Made by a program: the position numbers and the translations under genes
The notes under the pieces: model-generated
Told to the model about the DNA's origin: nothing
Databases searched by the model: none
The model's input: the letters and a program-made list of their open reading frames with translations, nothing else
Origin: Roseburia_C sp900315735
GTDB lineage: Bacteria; Bacillota; Clostridia; Lachnospirales; Lachnospiraceae
Length of the DNA: 64,000 bases
Strand: one strand, 5' to 3'
NCBI GenBank assembly: GCA_052118425.1
Contig: JBQKHF010000008.1
In this document: one piece after another, positions 8,693 to 18,169 of the stretch
How the letters are laid out: every line of letters begins with the position of its first letter
How positions within the stretch are numbered: position 1 is the stretch's first letter

Positions 8693-9352
8693 ATGATACG
8701 GATATTGATTGTAGAGGATGAAAAGGCAATATCGGATTTAATCCGGCTGAATCTGATGCGGGCAGGTTATCAGTGCGTTTGTGTATACAATGGAATGAAG
8801 GCGGCAGACCTTTTGGAAACAGAGAATTTTGATTTGATTATTCTTGATGTTATGCTGCCGGAATTAAATGGATTTGAATTGATGGAATACATCCGCCCAA
8901 TGGGAATTCCGGTAATTTTTCTGACGGCAAAGGATTCTTTAAAAGACCGGATGCAGGGACTGACCTCCGGGGCAGAGGATTATATGGTAAAGCCTTTTGA
9001 AGTAGTGGAACTTTTGGCACGGGTTAATATTGTACTGCGCCGTTATCATAAAATGGAACAGAAGCTTGCCTTTATGGATATTGAATTAGACAGCGAGAAT
9101 CAGGTAGTAACGAAAGCAGGAAAAGAAGTGGAACTTACGCCAAAGGAATTTGAACTTTTAGAACTTCTGATGCGTAACCGGAATATTACATTGTTCCGGG
9201 AAAGAATCTATGAAGAAATCTGGGGAACAGAATATTCCGTAGAGTCAAGAACCTTAGACCTTCATATCCAGAGATTGCGGAAAAAACTGAATCTTGGAGC
9301 GGAGCTTAAAACGGTATTTAAAGCGGGATACCGGTTAGAGGATAAAGCATGA
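8693..9352 (+). CDS. OmpR/PhoB-family response regulator
   Basis: DNA-binding half of a two-component system. The receiver domain (residues 1-115) has acidic residues at EDE, phospho-acceptor Asp52 in LDVMLPE, Thr in LTAKD and Lys in KPFE. The winged-helix domain (about 125-217) has the OmpR-type ELTPKEFELLELLMRN and RTLDLHIQRLRKKL. The start has AAAGGAG upstream. It overlaps the kinase gene by 4 bases. The export operon at 13.5-22.6 kb is a likely target from proximity only. Confidence 0.93.
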   Translation: MIRILIVEDEKAISDLIRLNLMRAGYQCVCVYNGMKAADLLETENFDLIILDVMLPELNGFELMEYIRPMGIPVIFLTAKDSLKDRMQGLTSGAEDYMVKPFEVVELLARVNIVLRRYHKMEQKLAFMDIELDSENQVVTKAGKEVELTPKEFELLELLMRNRNITLFRERIYEEIWGTEYSVESRTLDLHIQRLRKKLNLGAELKTVFKAGYRLEDKA

Positions 9353-10791
9353 AATTTCGATATAAAGTATTAATTACAAATTTAATCCTGCTTTCAGTCA
9401 GCCTGGGACTGGTGGGTTATCTGATGATACATAAGAATTTTGAACTGGCGAAGGAAACACAGATTTCCAATGCCGTCATTCAGAATAATCTGGTGCAGTC
9501 ATCGGTGGAATATGAAGTACTTCAGGCATTGAACCAGGAAGAGCTGGTAAAGGGTGCGCTGCCGGACATCGGTGCGCAGGTCAGCAGCGGTATGCGGGCA
9601 GAGGATGTGACATTTTTTATTTATTATGGAGATAAGCTGGTTTATAACGAGACAGAAGAAAATGCCAATTTAAAGAAAGTCTGGGAAGCACAGCAGGAGG
9701 ATGGAAATAAAAACTATGCCATCTTTGAAGAGGACGGCCATTATTATATTTATGTGACGGCATCCAGTAAGGTGGAAGAAGAGAACCTCTGTATCATCAG
9801 CAGAAGCGATGTGTCCGATGCCTACGCATTAAGAGATCGGGAAATCCGTTATTTCCGGCTGATTCTCTCCATTGGTCTTATGATAGAATCCCTGCTTATT
9901 TATGTTATCAGCCGGTATCTGACCAAGCCATTGGAGCAGTTGAACCGGGTGGCAGAAGAGGTTACCAATGGCTCTTATGAGACAAGGATTGCAGTAAAAA
10001 GTCAGGATGAAGTAGGACTTCTGGCAGAGAATTTTAACCGGATGGCAGAAGCGGTATCGGAAAAAATTGGAGAACTTCAGGAAATGGTGCGCAAAAGAGA
10101 TCAGTTTGTGGCGGACTTTACCCATGAGATTAAGACACCGATGACTTCGATTATCGGTTATGCAGATACCATGCGTTCCATGGAGCTTCCAAGAGAAGAA
10201 CAGCTGCTGGCACTAAGCTATATTTTTTCCGAAGGCAAATGGTTGGAGCGCATGTCAGGAAAGCTCTTTGATTTAATTTATTTAAGGGAACATGAAATTG
10301 AAAAGGAAGCAGTTCAGGTTGAAAATATAAGCCGTGAAGTACTTAAGGTAGTGACACCGTCCCTTGCGGCAAAGGAACTTTTGTTAAAGGAAAATATTGA
10401 GCCGGCAGTGCTGTATGGAAATAAAGAACTTTTAGTTACTGCACTGGTGAATTTATTAGACAATGCAAGAAAAGCATCCATGGAACATGGAATCATTGAA
10501 TTTAGCGGAAAGAAAATACAGGAAGAGGAAAATCCATTTTATTATGAACTTTCCGTAAAAGATTATGGAATCGGCATGACTAAGGAAGAGGCAGAGCGGA
10601 TCTGTGATGAATTCTATATGGCGGACAAATCCCGGGCGAGACAGGAAGGCGGAGCCGGAATCGGAATGTCATTAGTCGCATTGATTTTAGAACATCATCA
10701 GGCAGAGCTTATTATAGAAAGTGAGCCAAAGAAGGGAACGAAGATGCGGATATGTTTCAGAAAAGAAGGACAGGAAACCGAAAAAGAATAA
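9349..10791 (+). CDS. Membrane sensor histidine kinase with HAMP domain
   Basis: Senses an external signal and phosphorylates the preceding regulator. TM1 covers about residues 8-28 and TM2 about 165-190, flanking an extracellular sensor of about 135 residues. Then come HAMP (about 190-240), the H-box FTHEIKTPMTS with His259, the N-box LVNLLDNARKAS and the G-boxes DYGIGM and GGAGIGM. All catalytic motifs are intact. It overlaps the regulator by 4 bases and the next gene by 40 bases, so the three are probably co-translated. Confidence 0.92.
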   Translation: MKFRYKVLITNLILLSVSLGLVGYLMIHKNFELAKETQISNAVIQNNLVQSSVEYEVLQALNQEELVKGALPDIGAQVSSGMRAEDVTFFIYYGDKLVYNETEENANLKKVWEAQQEDGNKNYAIFEEDGHYYIYVTASSKVEEENLCIISRSDVSDAYALRDREIRYFRLILSIGLMIESLLIYVISRYLTKPLEQLNRVAEEVTNGSYETRIAVKSQDEVGLLAENFNRMAEAVSEKIGELQEMVRKRDQFVADFTHEIKTPMTSIIGYADTMRSMELPREEQLLALSYIFSEGKWLERMSGKLFDLIYLREHEIEKEAVQVENISREVLKVVTPSLAAKELLLKENIEPAVLYGNKELLVTALVNLLDNARKASMEHGIIEFSGKKIQEEENPFYYELSVKDYGIGMTKEEAERICDEFYMADKSRARQEGGAGIGMSLVALILEHHQAELIIESEPKKGTKMRICFRKEGQETEKE

Positions 10792-11597
10792 AAACAAAAA
10801 TAAAGATAAAAGGGAGTGTCTGTGGAATTATAGCAGGGACATTTCTTGTGGTGCTGTCAGGAATTTTTCTGCCGGGAATTCTGATTGAAAGGCAGGAGCG
10901 CAAAGAGGTAGGAGGCGTGCAGGCAGTTCCGGCACAGTATATAGCTTCCGATTCCCTGCTGGCAAAGGAAGCTTCGGAAAGCCTTAAATTAAGTGACCGC
11001 ATCCGGCTGATTACCGGGCAGTGGGAGAGTGAGACGCAGGAAGCTTATGCGTATGAGATGACTTTAGAGGATTATGAGGCAGCAGCACTGGCAAGAGACA
11101 GCATGGAAGTCATTTATCAGAATGGACAGTATCCTTCCAACTTGGCTTCTTCTTATGCCAACTGGTATACCTGGGAGGCATTTCCGGTGAAAGCGGTGGA
11201 TACCACATTTCACACCTATAGTGCCTACTATTGGAAACTTATTTTTACAAAATATGATGGCACGGAGGCGCATACGGTATTTCTCTTAGAGGATGGCACC
11301 GTATTGCTGGCAGAAGCAGAGGGAGAAAATATCCGGGAGAGTCTCAAAAATACAGAAGGAAACCATTTATCCGGTGAAACGGATGCACAAGAACAAGAAA
11401 AAACAGTGGATGAAGAACTTACAGAGCAGCTTTCCTACACCGGACTTAATGTGGATGGAATGTGGGTAAAATCCGATAAAATACAGGAAGAAAAAGATGC
11501 CGCATACCGTTATTTTGAACTCTATGATAAAACCAAATTTATCTATGGAATCAGCACAATATCCGATAGCCAAACGAAGCATAACATGGTAAAATAG
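10752..11597 (+). CDS. Membrane-anchored protein of unknown function
   Basis: I do not recognise this family. A very basic N-terminus (KRRTGNRKRIKTKIK) precedes one hydrophobic segment (about residues 24-45), then about 235 residues predicted to lie outside the membrane, with acidic and Gln-rich stretches. ATG 10752 lies inside the kinase gene, a 40-base overlap, and no later in-frame ATG precedes the membrane segment. Its place behind the sensor kinase suggests an accessory part of that signalling system. Function is not known. Confidence 0.65.
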   Translation: MFQKRRTGNRKRIKTKIKIKGSVCGIIAGTFLVVLSGIFLPGILIERQERKEVGGVQAVPAQYIASDSLLAKEASESLKLSDRIRLITGQWESETQEAYAYEMTLEDYEAAALARDSMEVIYQNGQYPSNLASSYANWYTWEAFPVKAVDTTFHTYSAYYWKLIFTKYDGTEAHTVFLLEDGTVLLAEAEGENIRESLKNTEGNHLSGETDAQEQEKTVDEELTEQLSYTGLNVDGMWVKSDKIQEEKDAAYRYFELYDKTKFIYGISTISDSQTKHNMVK

Positions 11598-11668
11598 AAG
11601 GCGAAGGTAAGGGTATTTTCAGGGGCGTGAATAATCGCCTGTAGTTGTTGTGAAAAGGATGATTGCAG

Positions 11669-13330
11669 ATGAAACAGGAAGAGTTCTGGTTGGGGGATGC
11701 GGACTTTTTTTCAGGCATGTTGAGTAAGGTAACGGATTTGTCGAAGAATCTGTATCTTTTAATCACTGATTTGCAGAAAAATCTGACATTTGTACCGGAG
11801 AAAACAGCAGAATTTCTTGGGATGGAAGCCGGATACAGTATTGATTTTTATCAGAAACTGGCGGTGCATGTCCATCCATATGATATACCGGAATATGAAG
11901 CGGCAATGGAAATGCGCCTTAGAAAAGAGGCACTTTCCGAACCACTTTATATTCGTATGGGAAGAGACAAACCGGATTATATGATGGGCTTTTCTATGGA
12001 TGTAGTAAGAAAAGAGAATCGGGAATATCTGATTGTTGTATTGAAAAATGAAAATGCACTTCAGGAGATTGATGCGCAGACGGATTTATATAGTCAGGTG
12101 AAGTTTGAAGAACATATCAAAGATTATATTGCTACCAGACGGAAGGTGGCAGTTCTTGAAATCGAATTTGACCATATGAATGACATGAATATTTTATACG
12201 GAACCAATTACAGCGAGCAGATGCAGCGGGAAATCGGACTGCGTTTCATCTATATGATGGATACAGACACCGCAGTATATCGCATGAACAGTTCCAATTT
12301 TGCTTTTATTTTAAGGGATGCAGACCGGGAAGATGCGGAAGCATATATGACCAAAATCGAGGACACCTTAAAGGAAAATGCATATATTGACGGTCATTTC
12401 TTTGAATTTAAAATTTATGCCAGCGGACTGATTTTAGATGATTATAAGGGAGATATTTCCACGGTTCAAAGTAAGCTGGAATATACTTTAGAGAAAGCAA
12501 GGGAACGCCGCAGCACCGGTATTTTATTCTTTAATGATTTAGTGCTTTCCTATGGCGGCATGGATCTGGATTTGATGAAAATCATTCATCAGTCGGTCTT
12601 GAATCATTGCGATGGATTCTATGTGGAATATCAGCCGATTGTGACTTCTCAGGATGGAAAGATAATGGGTGCAGAGGCACTGGTGCGCTGGAAGAAGGAG
12701 CCTTACGGAGCAATTCCGCCGGGACTCTTTATCGACTGGCTGGAAAATGACCCATCCATGTATGATTTGGGAAATTATGTCTTAGAACAGGCATTGTGGG
12801 ACAGTAAACTTTTCCTGCAGCAGAACCCGGATTTCTTTATTAATGTGAATGTATCGGCAAAGCAGTTGGAACGGCCGGATTTCTGCCGGGTGGTATTAGA
12901 GCTTTTGGACAAGACGGAATTTCCGGTAAGACATCTTTGCCTTGAGATTACGGAACGGTGCAGAAGCCTCCCGGTATCCGTTATCAATGAACGGATGGCA
13001 GTATTACGAGGCTATGGAGTCAAATTTGCCATGGATGATTTTGGAACAGGAAGTGCATCCTCTGCCATGGCACTGGAGATGCTGATTGATGAGATTAAGA
13101 TTGATATGAGTTTTATCCGGAAGATTCTTGTAAATAAAAAGAATAAGGCAATCGTACAAAGCATGGTAGATTTTGCCAATGCAGCCAATATCAAAAGCTG
13201 CCTGGAGGGCGTAGAAAATAAAGCGTTGGAAGACTATCTTCGAACTGTGGGAGCCACCTGGTTTCAGGGATATTATTATTCCAAACCGGTTAGCGCAGAT
13301 GAACTTGAGATACTTCTTTCAAACCGCTAG
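11669..13330 (+). CDS. c-di-GMP phosphodiesterase (EAL) with degenerate GGDEF domain
   Basis: Expected to hydrolyse c-di-GMP. An N-terminal PAS-like region (about 1-130) is followed by a GGDEF-like domain (about 140-290) whose signature site reads SSNFAF, so it cannot be a normal cyclase. The EAL domain (about 305-550) keeps the expected residues: EALVRW (Glu near 336), NVSAKQL, LEITE, MDDFGTG, IKID and EGVE, so it looks active. ATG 11669 is preferred to the upstream TTG because AAGGAT lies at the right distance. It follows the two-component genes and ends at a terminator. There is no membrane segment. Confidence 0.88.
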   Translation: MKQEEFWLGDADFFSGMLSKVTDLSKNLYLLITDLQKNLTFVPEKTAEFLGMEAGYSIDFYQKLAVHVHPYDIPEYEAAMEMRLRKEALSEPLYIRMGRDKPDYMMGFSMDVVRKENREYLIVVLKNENALQEIDAQTDLYSQVKFEEHIKDYIATRRKVAVLEIEFDHMNDMNILYGTNYSEQMQREIGLRFIYMMDTDTAVYRMNSSNFAFILRDADREDAEAYMTKIEDTLKENAYIDGHFFEFKIYASGLILDDYKGDISTVQSKLEYTLEKARERRSTGILFFNDLVLSYGGMDLDLMKIIHQSVLNHCDGFYVEYQPIVTSQDGKIMGAEALVRWKKEPYGAIPPGLFIDWLENDPSMYDLGNYVLEQALWDSKLFLQQNPDFFINVNVSAKQLERPDFCRVVLELLDKTEFPVRHLCLEITERCRSLPVSVINERMAVLRGYGVKFAMDDFGTGSASSAMALEMLIDEIKIDMSFIRKILVNKKNKAIVQSMVDFANAANIKSCLEGVENKALEDYLRTVGATWFQGYYYSKPVSADELEILLSNR

Positions 13331-13376
13331 AAAACAAAAAAGAAAAAATAGAAAAAGTAAAAATAGAAATAATTAG

Positions 13377-13426
13377 ACCGGCAGTTCTGTGGTGATAAGA
13401 AATATAGCCACAGGATTGCCGGTTTT
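13377..13426 (+). terminator. Rho-independent terminator after the EAL gene
   Basis: ACCGGCA and CTGTGG pair with CCACAG and TGCCGGT, ending in TTTT. About 110 bases of AT-rich sequence lie between it and the next operon, without a clear consensus promoter. Confidence 0.8.
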
Positions 13427-13539
13427 ATGCAATATCAGTTTTATATAATATAAGATACAAAAAGTTTACATCTGCATGTTAAGGTAACATCAGAAACGAG
13501 AAAAATAGAAATGAAAAGATGTAAAACGGAGGGGACAGG

Positions 13540-14997
13540 ATGAAACATTCAATACTACGAAAAATCATTCCGGCAGGCATGGCACTGGTGCTTCTTACCG
13601 GATGTGGCGGGAAAAAAGTAGATTATGATATGGAAACAGAACAGGAAAGCAAAGGAGTAGTCAGCACACTGGATGAATTCCGGGAAGCAGATAACTGGGA
13701 TGACAGCTTTACGGTAACAACGTCGGACGGGGATGTGAAGGTAAGAATTAATGCGCCCATTGATGTGCCGAAGGCAGATAACATGTCTGTAGTGACAGTA
13801 GAAGAATTAAAGCTTGATACCAATTATAAGAAGAAAGTCTTAAAAGCGTATTTTAAAGATTCGGAAATCTATTATCATGATTTGGAGCATCTCACAAGAG
13901 AAGAATTACAGTCAGCTATTGACAGCATGGACGGAACGATTATATCTGCCCAGTCTCAGATTGATGAATTAGAGAGCAAGGGACAGCAGGATGCGGAACA
14001 ATGGAAAGAAAGGCTGAATGGATGGAAGGAAGAAGCGGAAGAAGAGAAAAAGAAATATGAAAAAGCCTTAGATACAGCAAAGGATACCTATACCATAGCA
14101 GAGGATTATGACAATTGTAATGAATATGTGGGATATTGCGGAGACCTTTTGTGTAATATGTGTTTTGAGGTGAAGGAATCCGGTGGAAATGCAATTGCCT
14201 ATATTACGGCATCACCGTTAGTACAGGGAAAGAGTAATATTTATGTAAACCAGTATTATGGACCACAGTCTTTAAAGGATTGTGATTATATCGATGGTTA
14301 TAGTTCGGTAAGTGCGTCGATTGACAAAACGGAATCGGAAAATGAATGCAGCATTTCCAAAGAAGATGCAAAGCAGTTGGTAGAGCAGTTTTTAAAAGAA
14401 ACAGGACGTGACAATCAGGTGCTTTACGGACTGAAGAATTATGTCTGGTATGGAGCAAATGCCACAGAAAAAGATGGAGAAGAGTTTATTGATTCAGAGG
14501 TTAGTGAGGTCAGAAACTGGGGCTATCTCTTCGGTTATGGAAGCGGTGTCAATGGGCTGGTATTCAGTAATTCTTTGGATTATAACGACTTTGACGTTTC
14601 CTGGGTTACGCTGGAAAACAGTGATGTCTATTTCGAATTGCAGGATGAGACGACCTTTGCAGTTACGGATGCCGGAATTACAGAGGTACTTATGCAGTAT
14701 CCAATCAACATTACAAAGATTTCAAAAGAGGTGGAACTGCTTCCGTTATCAACGATTCAAAATATTATCAAAGACGAGATTATAAAGAATGGAGACGATT
14801 ACCAACTGGATGAATTCAAGAGTTTTAATAAGTTAAAGCTTGGTTATGCGCGCATCAAAGATGACCAGAAGGAAGGCTGTTACAGTTATGTGCCGGCATG
14901 GTGTCTTTATATGAATGAGGCATACGGAACTGGCAGGCATCCGGTATTTGTCAATGCCATGGATGGTACGTTGATTCATCCTTTGGATGAAATGTAA
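13540..14997 (+). CDS. Lipoprotein of unknown function, first gene of an export operon
   Basis: A signal peptide with lipobox LLTGC puts the mature protein on the outer face of the membrane from Cys22. A coiled-coil-like stretch rich in Glu, Lys and Gln covers about residues 110-180. The remainder is a mixed fold I cannot assign; PAS- or YcdB-like repeats are not obvious. AGGGGA precedes the ATG. The next gene begins 9 bases after the stop, and the whole block to 22613 is tightly packed, so it is probably a partner of the ABC exporter. Confidence 0.75.
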   Translation: MKHSILRKIIPAGMALVLLTGCGGKKVDYDMETEQESKGVVSTLDEFREADNWDDSFTVTTSDGDVKVRINAPIDVPKADNMSVVTVEELKLDTNYKKKVLKAYFKDSEIYYHDLEHLTREELQSAIDSMDGTIISAQSQIDELESKGQQDAEQWKERLNGWKEEAEEEKKKYEKALDTAKDTYTIAEDYDNCNEYVGYCGDLLCNMCFEVKESGGNAIAYITASPLVQGKSNIYVNQYYGPQSLKDCDYIDGYSSVSASIDKTESENECSISKEDAKQLVEQFLKETGRDNQVLYGLKNYVWYGANATEKDGEEFIDSEVSEVRNWGYLFGYGSGVNGLVFSNSLDYNDFDVSWVTLENSDVYFELQDETTFAVTDAGITEVLMQYPINITKISKEVELLPLSTIQNIIKDEIIKNGDDYQLDEFKSFNKLKLGYARIKDDQKEGCYSYVPAWCLYMNEAYGTGRHPVFVNAMDGTLIHPLDEM

Positions 14998-15006
14998 GGT
15001 GCGCCT

Positions 15007-15993
15007 ATGGCAGCTAGAAAGAAAACAGCGGGAAAATGGAAACTGCTTTTGTGTCTGGCAGCAGGCAGCTTACTGACGGGATGCGGAACCGCAGAGTCGG
15101 GGCTGATGTCAACTGCCCGGACACCCTATGAGAAGCTGGCTTATGATACCACGGAAGTGAAAAAGGGAAATCTGACACCGGAAATTACTTTGAAATTAAA
15201 GGCAGAAGGTCTGGAAAAGATTACCTATGATGCAACAAATACGGAATTAAAATTAGAGAAAGTATATGTTGCAGTAGGCGATAAAGTGGAAAAGGGAGAG
15301 CTTCTGGTATCCTTCCGTTCAGACAGTCTGGAAGAAAAAAAGGCGCAGTATCAGGATGAGATTACAGATAAACAGCTTCTGGTGGAACATTATGTAAACC
15401 TCATGAACTGTGATGCATCCTTGGATTATAACGAAGATATTGCAAATTTAAAGCGGGATATTGAAGTGGCGGAGCTTTATGTGGAAGAGGCAGAAGAAAA
15501 GCTGTCCCGCTATCAGATTACAGCCAAAGAATCCGGTACCATTACAGCCATGGACAATTATCTGCAAAAAGGAAGCTTTGTGCCGGGAAATAACCTGATT
15601 ACCGAAGTATGCGGAACCGGAAATTATGAAGCAGACCTGCCGGAAGGCTATGAATTTCAGGTGAGAGATACTTATCAAGCCACATTGGATGCGCTGTCCT
15701 ATGAATTAAAGGTTGACCGTGTGGAAGAAAATAAAATCATATTTTCACCGGTATCGGATATGACATCGCTTTCAGAGGCAGATGTGCTGAGCCTTGTGAT
15801 TACGAAGCCCACGCTGGAAAATGTCATATATGTGAAAGCCTCTGCCGTAAAGGAAGGTGAAGATGGAAACTTTGTCTATCTTCTTGATGATACCGGATAT
15901 CGTGAGGCAGTACCGGTAACAGTTGGAGAAAAAGTAGGGGATAACCGGGTGATTACATCCGGACTTTCCGGCGGAGAGAAGGTGACCCTGTGA
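15007..15993 (+). CDS. Lipoprotein membrane-fusion adaptor (HlyD/MacA type)
   Basis: A signal peptide with lipobox LLTGC is followed by a biotinyl-lipoyl-like half (VYVAVGDKVEKGELLVSF), a short alpha-helical hairpin (about residues 110-165), the second lipoyl half (ITAKESGTITAM) and a beta-barrel region, the layout of an adaptor for an efflux ABC transporter. At 328 residues it is slightly short for MacA. The stop overlaps the next start by 4 bases. It probably links the permease to substrate or other surface proteins in a Gram-positive envelope. Confidence 0.82.
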   Translation: MAARKKTAGKWKLLLCLAAGSLLTGCGTAESGLMSTARTPYEKLAYDTTEVKKGNLTPEITLKLKAEGLEKITYDATNTELKLEKVYVAVGDKVEKGELLVSFRSDSLEEKKAQYQDEITDKQLLVEHYVNLMNCDASLDYNEDIANLKRDIEVAELYVEEAEEKLSRYQITAKESGTITAMDNYLQKGSFVPGNNLITEVCGTGNYEADLPEGYEFQVRDTYQATLDALSYELKVDRVEENKIIFSPVSDMTSLSEADVLSLVITKPTLENVIYVKASAVKEGEDGNFVYLLDDTGYREAVPVTVGEKVGDNRVITSGLSGGEKVTL

Positions 15994-18158
15994 GAAAGAA
16001 AAAAAGTTACGCGGGAAAATCGCAAAGCGTGTTTCTCGTAGTTCTGACCGGTCTGTTTTTTGCAATGTTAATTGGTGGCTGCAGCAGTAAAAAAGCGGAA
16101 ATAATACCGGACTTAGAAGAGCCGGCAGCAAGTAATAATTCATATCAGCAGGTAACCTATGGAGATATCGGAAGCACCAAAGTGCTGCTTGGAACAGCCG
16201 TGCCAAAGGAATACGGACAGGCATATGAAGCTAATGTCACGGTAACAAAGATTCTGGTAGAACCGGGTGATACCGTAGAAAAAGGTGATGTGCTGGCATA
16301 TGCAGATGTAGACGAGGCGAGTGCGTCACGAGAAGCAAAACAGCAGGAGCTGTCACATGAAAATACCGTATACGAATTAAACCAGAAAATCAACCAACTG
16401 CAACAGGATAAATTGGAAAAGCAGCAGGAGGATGCGACAGAGGATATCACCTCTCAGATAGCCGTCCTGCAGGAAAACAGCCGCTACGATACGAAGCTTC
16501 ATGAGTACCGGGTGCAGAAGCAGAACGAGGAGATTGCGGCATTGGATGCTCTGATTGCAGATGGAACACTAAAGGCAAATCACAGTGGTGAAGTGGTTTA
16601 TACCAAGAGCCTGACCGTAAGCCGGAAAGCCGGTGCGGGAGAAAATGTAGCGATTGTGGCAGATACCGGAGACCTTGCAATAGAGCTTAAGGATGTAACG
16701 GTACAGGATTATAAATATAAAGAGATTGCTGAAAAATATATGCTGGTGGCGGGAGAAAGAGTGCCGGTTACCGAGCGGGAATACAGTACGGAAGAACTGG
16801 TTCTTGCAAAAATAAATAACAATTATCCGGATATCGTGATGGAAAAGCCGGAGGGCGTGGAGCTTAAGGCAGGCGGGCAGTATCCCATTTATTATGAGGA
16901 GAAAAAGGCGGAACATGTCCTTCTGGTGGGAAATGCGTCCCTTTATGAAGAAGATGGAGAGACTTATGTCTATGTGCGAACCGGCAAGGATACAAGGGAA
17001 AAACGTAAAGTGACCGTGGGCGCAGCGGATGACCATAATACCCAGATTATAGATGGATTAGAGGAAGGGGAAGCGGTCTATTATGAGACAATGGAGCGGA
17101 TGCCTTCGGATTATACGGAGTATACGGTGGAACGGTCAGACTTTCAGGTGGAAAATCACGGATTAAAATATGGAAGGGCAGATAAAAATGCAAGCACCTA
17201 TCTTGCTGTAAAAGAGGGAGAGATTGTAAAAATTGCGGTGGAAAAGGATGAGGAAGTAAAAAAAGGTGACCTTCTTTATATCATCGATACCGGGGAAGGA
17301 AAGGCAGCCATTACAGAAGCTGCCAATGCCATAGAGACGGAGAATACTTCTTATCAGAAACAGCAGGCGGACTATGATGCGCAGCTTGCGGAATTAGAGA
17401 ATATGTCAGATTCTGCCAGTGACTATGACCGGCAGATGATAACCTTACAAAAAGAAATCGCAGAGGCAGACCATAGCTATACGCTGCAGCAGCTGCAGGC
17501 AGCTTACAATACGTTAAGCCGTGGAAATGACGGAACCGGCAAGTTATCCATTTATGCAGATGCGGATGGACAGGTGGCAAAAATAACAGCCCGGGAAGGA
17601 GATATGGTAGAAGCCGGAGCTGAAATTCTTAAGATGAGAGGAGACGTATCAGATTTATTTCTGGTGCAGATGGTAAGCAGTAAGTCCGTAACTGTGTATA
17701 CAGATAACATTGCAGAGATTGGCGAAAAGGTAAGCATTACGTCCGGGGATACGACTTACACTGGAACCTGTGTGGGATTTGCAGCAGGCAGCAATAATCT
17801 GGATAAAGGTTGTCTCTATACCGATGAAAATGGTGCTCATGATACTTTTCAGACAACCTCCGGGTATGATGCACCGGCATTTTATGTACGGATGGACGAT
17901 GAAATCGTCGAGGATATGGGAAAGGGAGGAAGCGTGGATTTTCCTTATATTTCCATGGAGGATGTTGTAGTGCTTCCTGCAGGAATGATTTATGAAGAAA
18001 AGGATGCAATGCATCCGGATAAAGTGTCCTATTTTGTATGGAAGGTGGAAGAGGACCATCTGATGAAACAGTATGTTTTACTGGATGATACACTTACTGG
18101 AAATGGAAAAGTGGTTCTCTTAGGAATAGAGGCTGGCGATGTACTGGCAAGAGAGTAG
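15990..18158 (+). CDS. Tandem membrane-fusion adaptor lipoprotein
   Basis: At 722 residues it is about twice the usual adaptor length and holds two adaptor units. The first has lipoyl half ILVEPGDTVEKGDVL, a coiled coil (about residues 110-180) and second half ADGTLKANHSGEVVY. The second begins near residue 400 with VKEGEIVKIAVEKDEEVKKGDLL, a coiled coil (about 435-510) and YADADGQVAKI. The N-terminal signal has lipobox IGGC. It lies between another adaptor and the permease in one operon, so it may supply two arms of one exporter. Confidence 0.82.
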   Translation: MRKKKSYAGKSQSVFLVVLTGLFFAMLIGGCSSKKAEIIPDLEEPAASNNSYQQVTYGDIGSTKVLLGTAVPKEYGQAYEANVTVTKILVEPGDTVEKGDVLAYADVDEASASREAKQQELSHENTVYELNQKINQLQQDKLEKQQEDATEDITSQIAVLQENSRYDTKLHEYRVQKQNEEIAALDALIADGTLKANHSGEVVYTKSLTVSRKAGAGENVAIVADTGDLAIELKDVTVQDYKYKEIAEKYMLVAGERVPVTEREYSTEELVLAKINNNYPDIVMEKPEGVELKAGGQYPIYYEEKKAEHVLLVGNASLYEEDGETYVYVRTGKDTREKRKVTVGAADDHNTQIIDGLEEGEAVYYETMERMPSDYTEYTVERSDFQVENHGLKYGRADKNASTYLAVKEGEIVKIAVEKDEEVKKGDLLYIIDTGEGKAAITEAANAIETENTSYQKQQADYDAQLAELENMSDSASDYDRQMITLQKEIAEADHSYTLQQLQAAYNTLSRGNDGTGKLSIYADADGQVAKITAREGDMVEAGAEILKMRGDVSDLFLVQMVSSKSVTVYTDNIAEIGEKVSITSGDTTYTGTCVGFAAGSNNLDKGCLYTDENGAHDTFQTTSGYDAPAFYVRMDDEIVEDMGKGGSVDFPYISMEDVVVLPAGMIYEEKDAMHPDKVSYFVWKVEEDHLMKQYVLLDDTLTGNGKVVLLGIEAGDVLARE

Positions 18159-18169
18159 GAGGAGTTGGA

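Noticed and set aside
13465..13491. TTACATC / TAACATC direct repeat before the export operon as an OmpR-type site
   Set aside because: The 19-base period does not fit the usual 10-11-base spacing; not strong enough to list.
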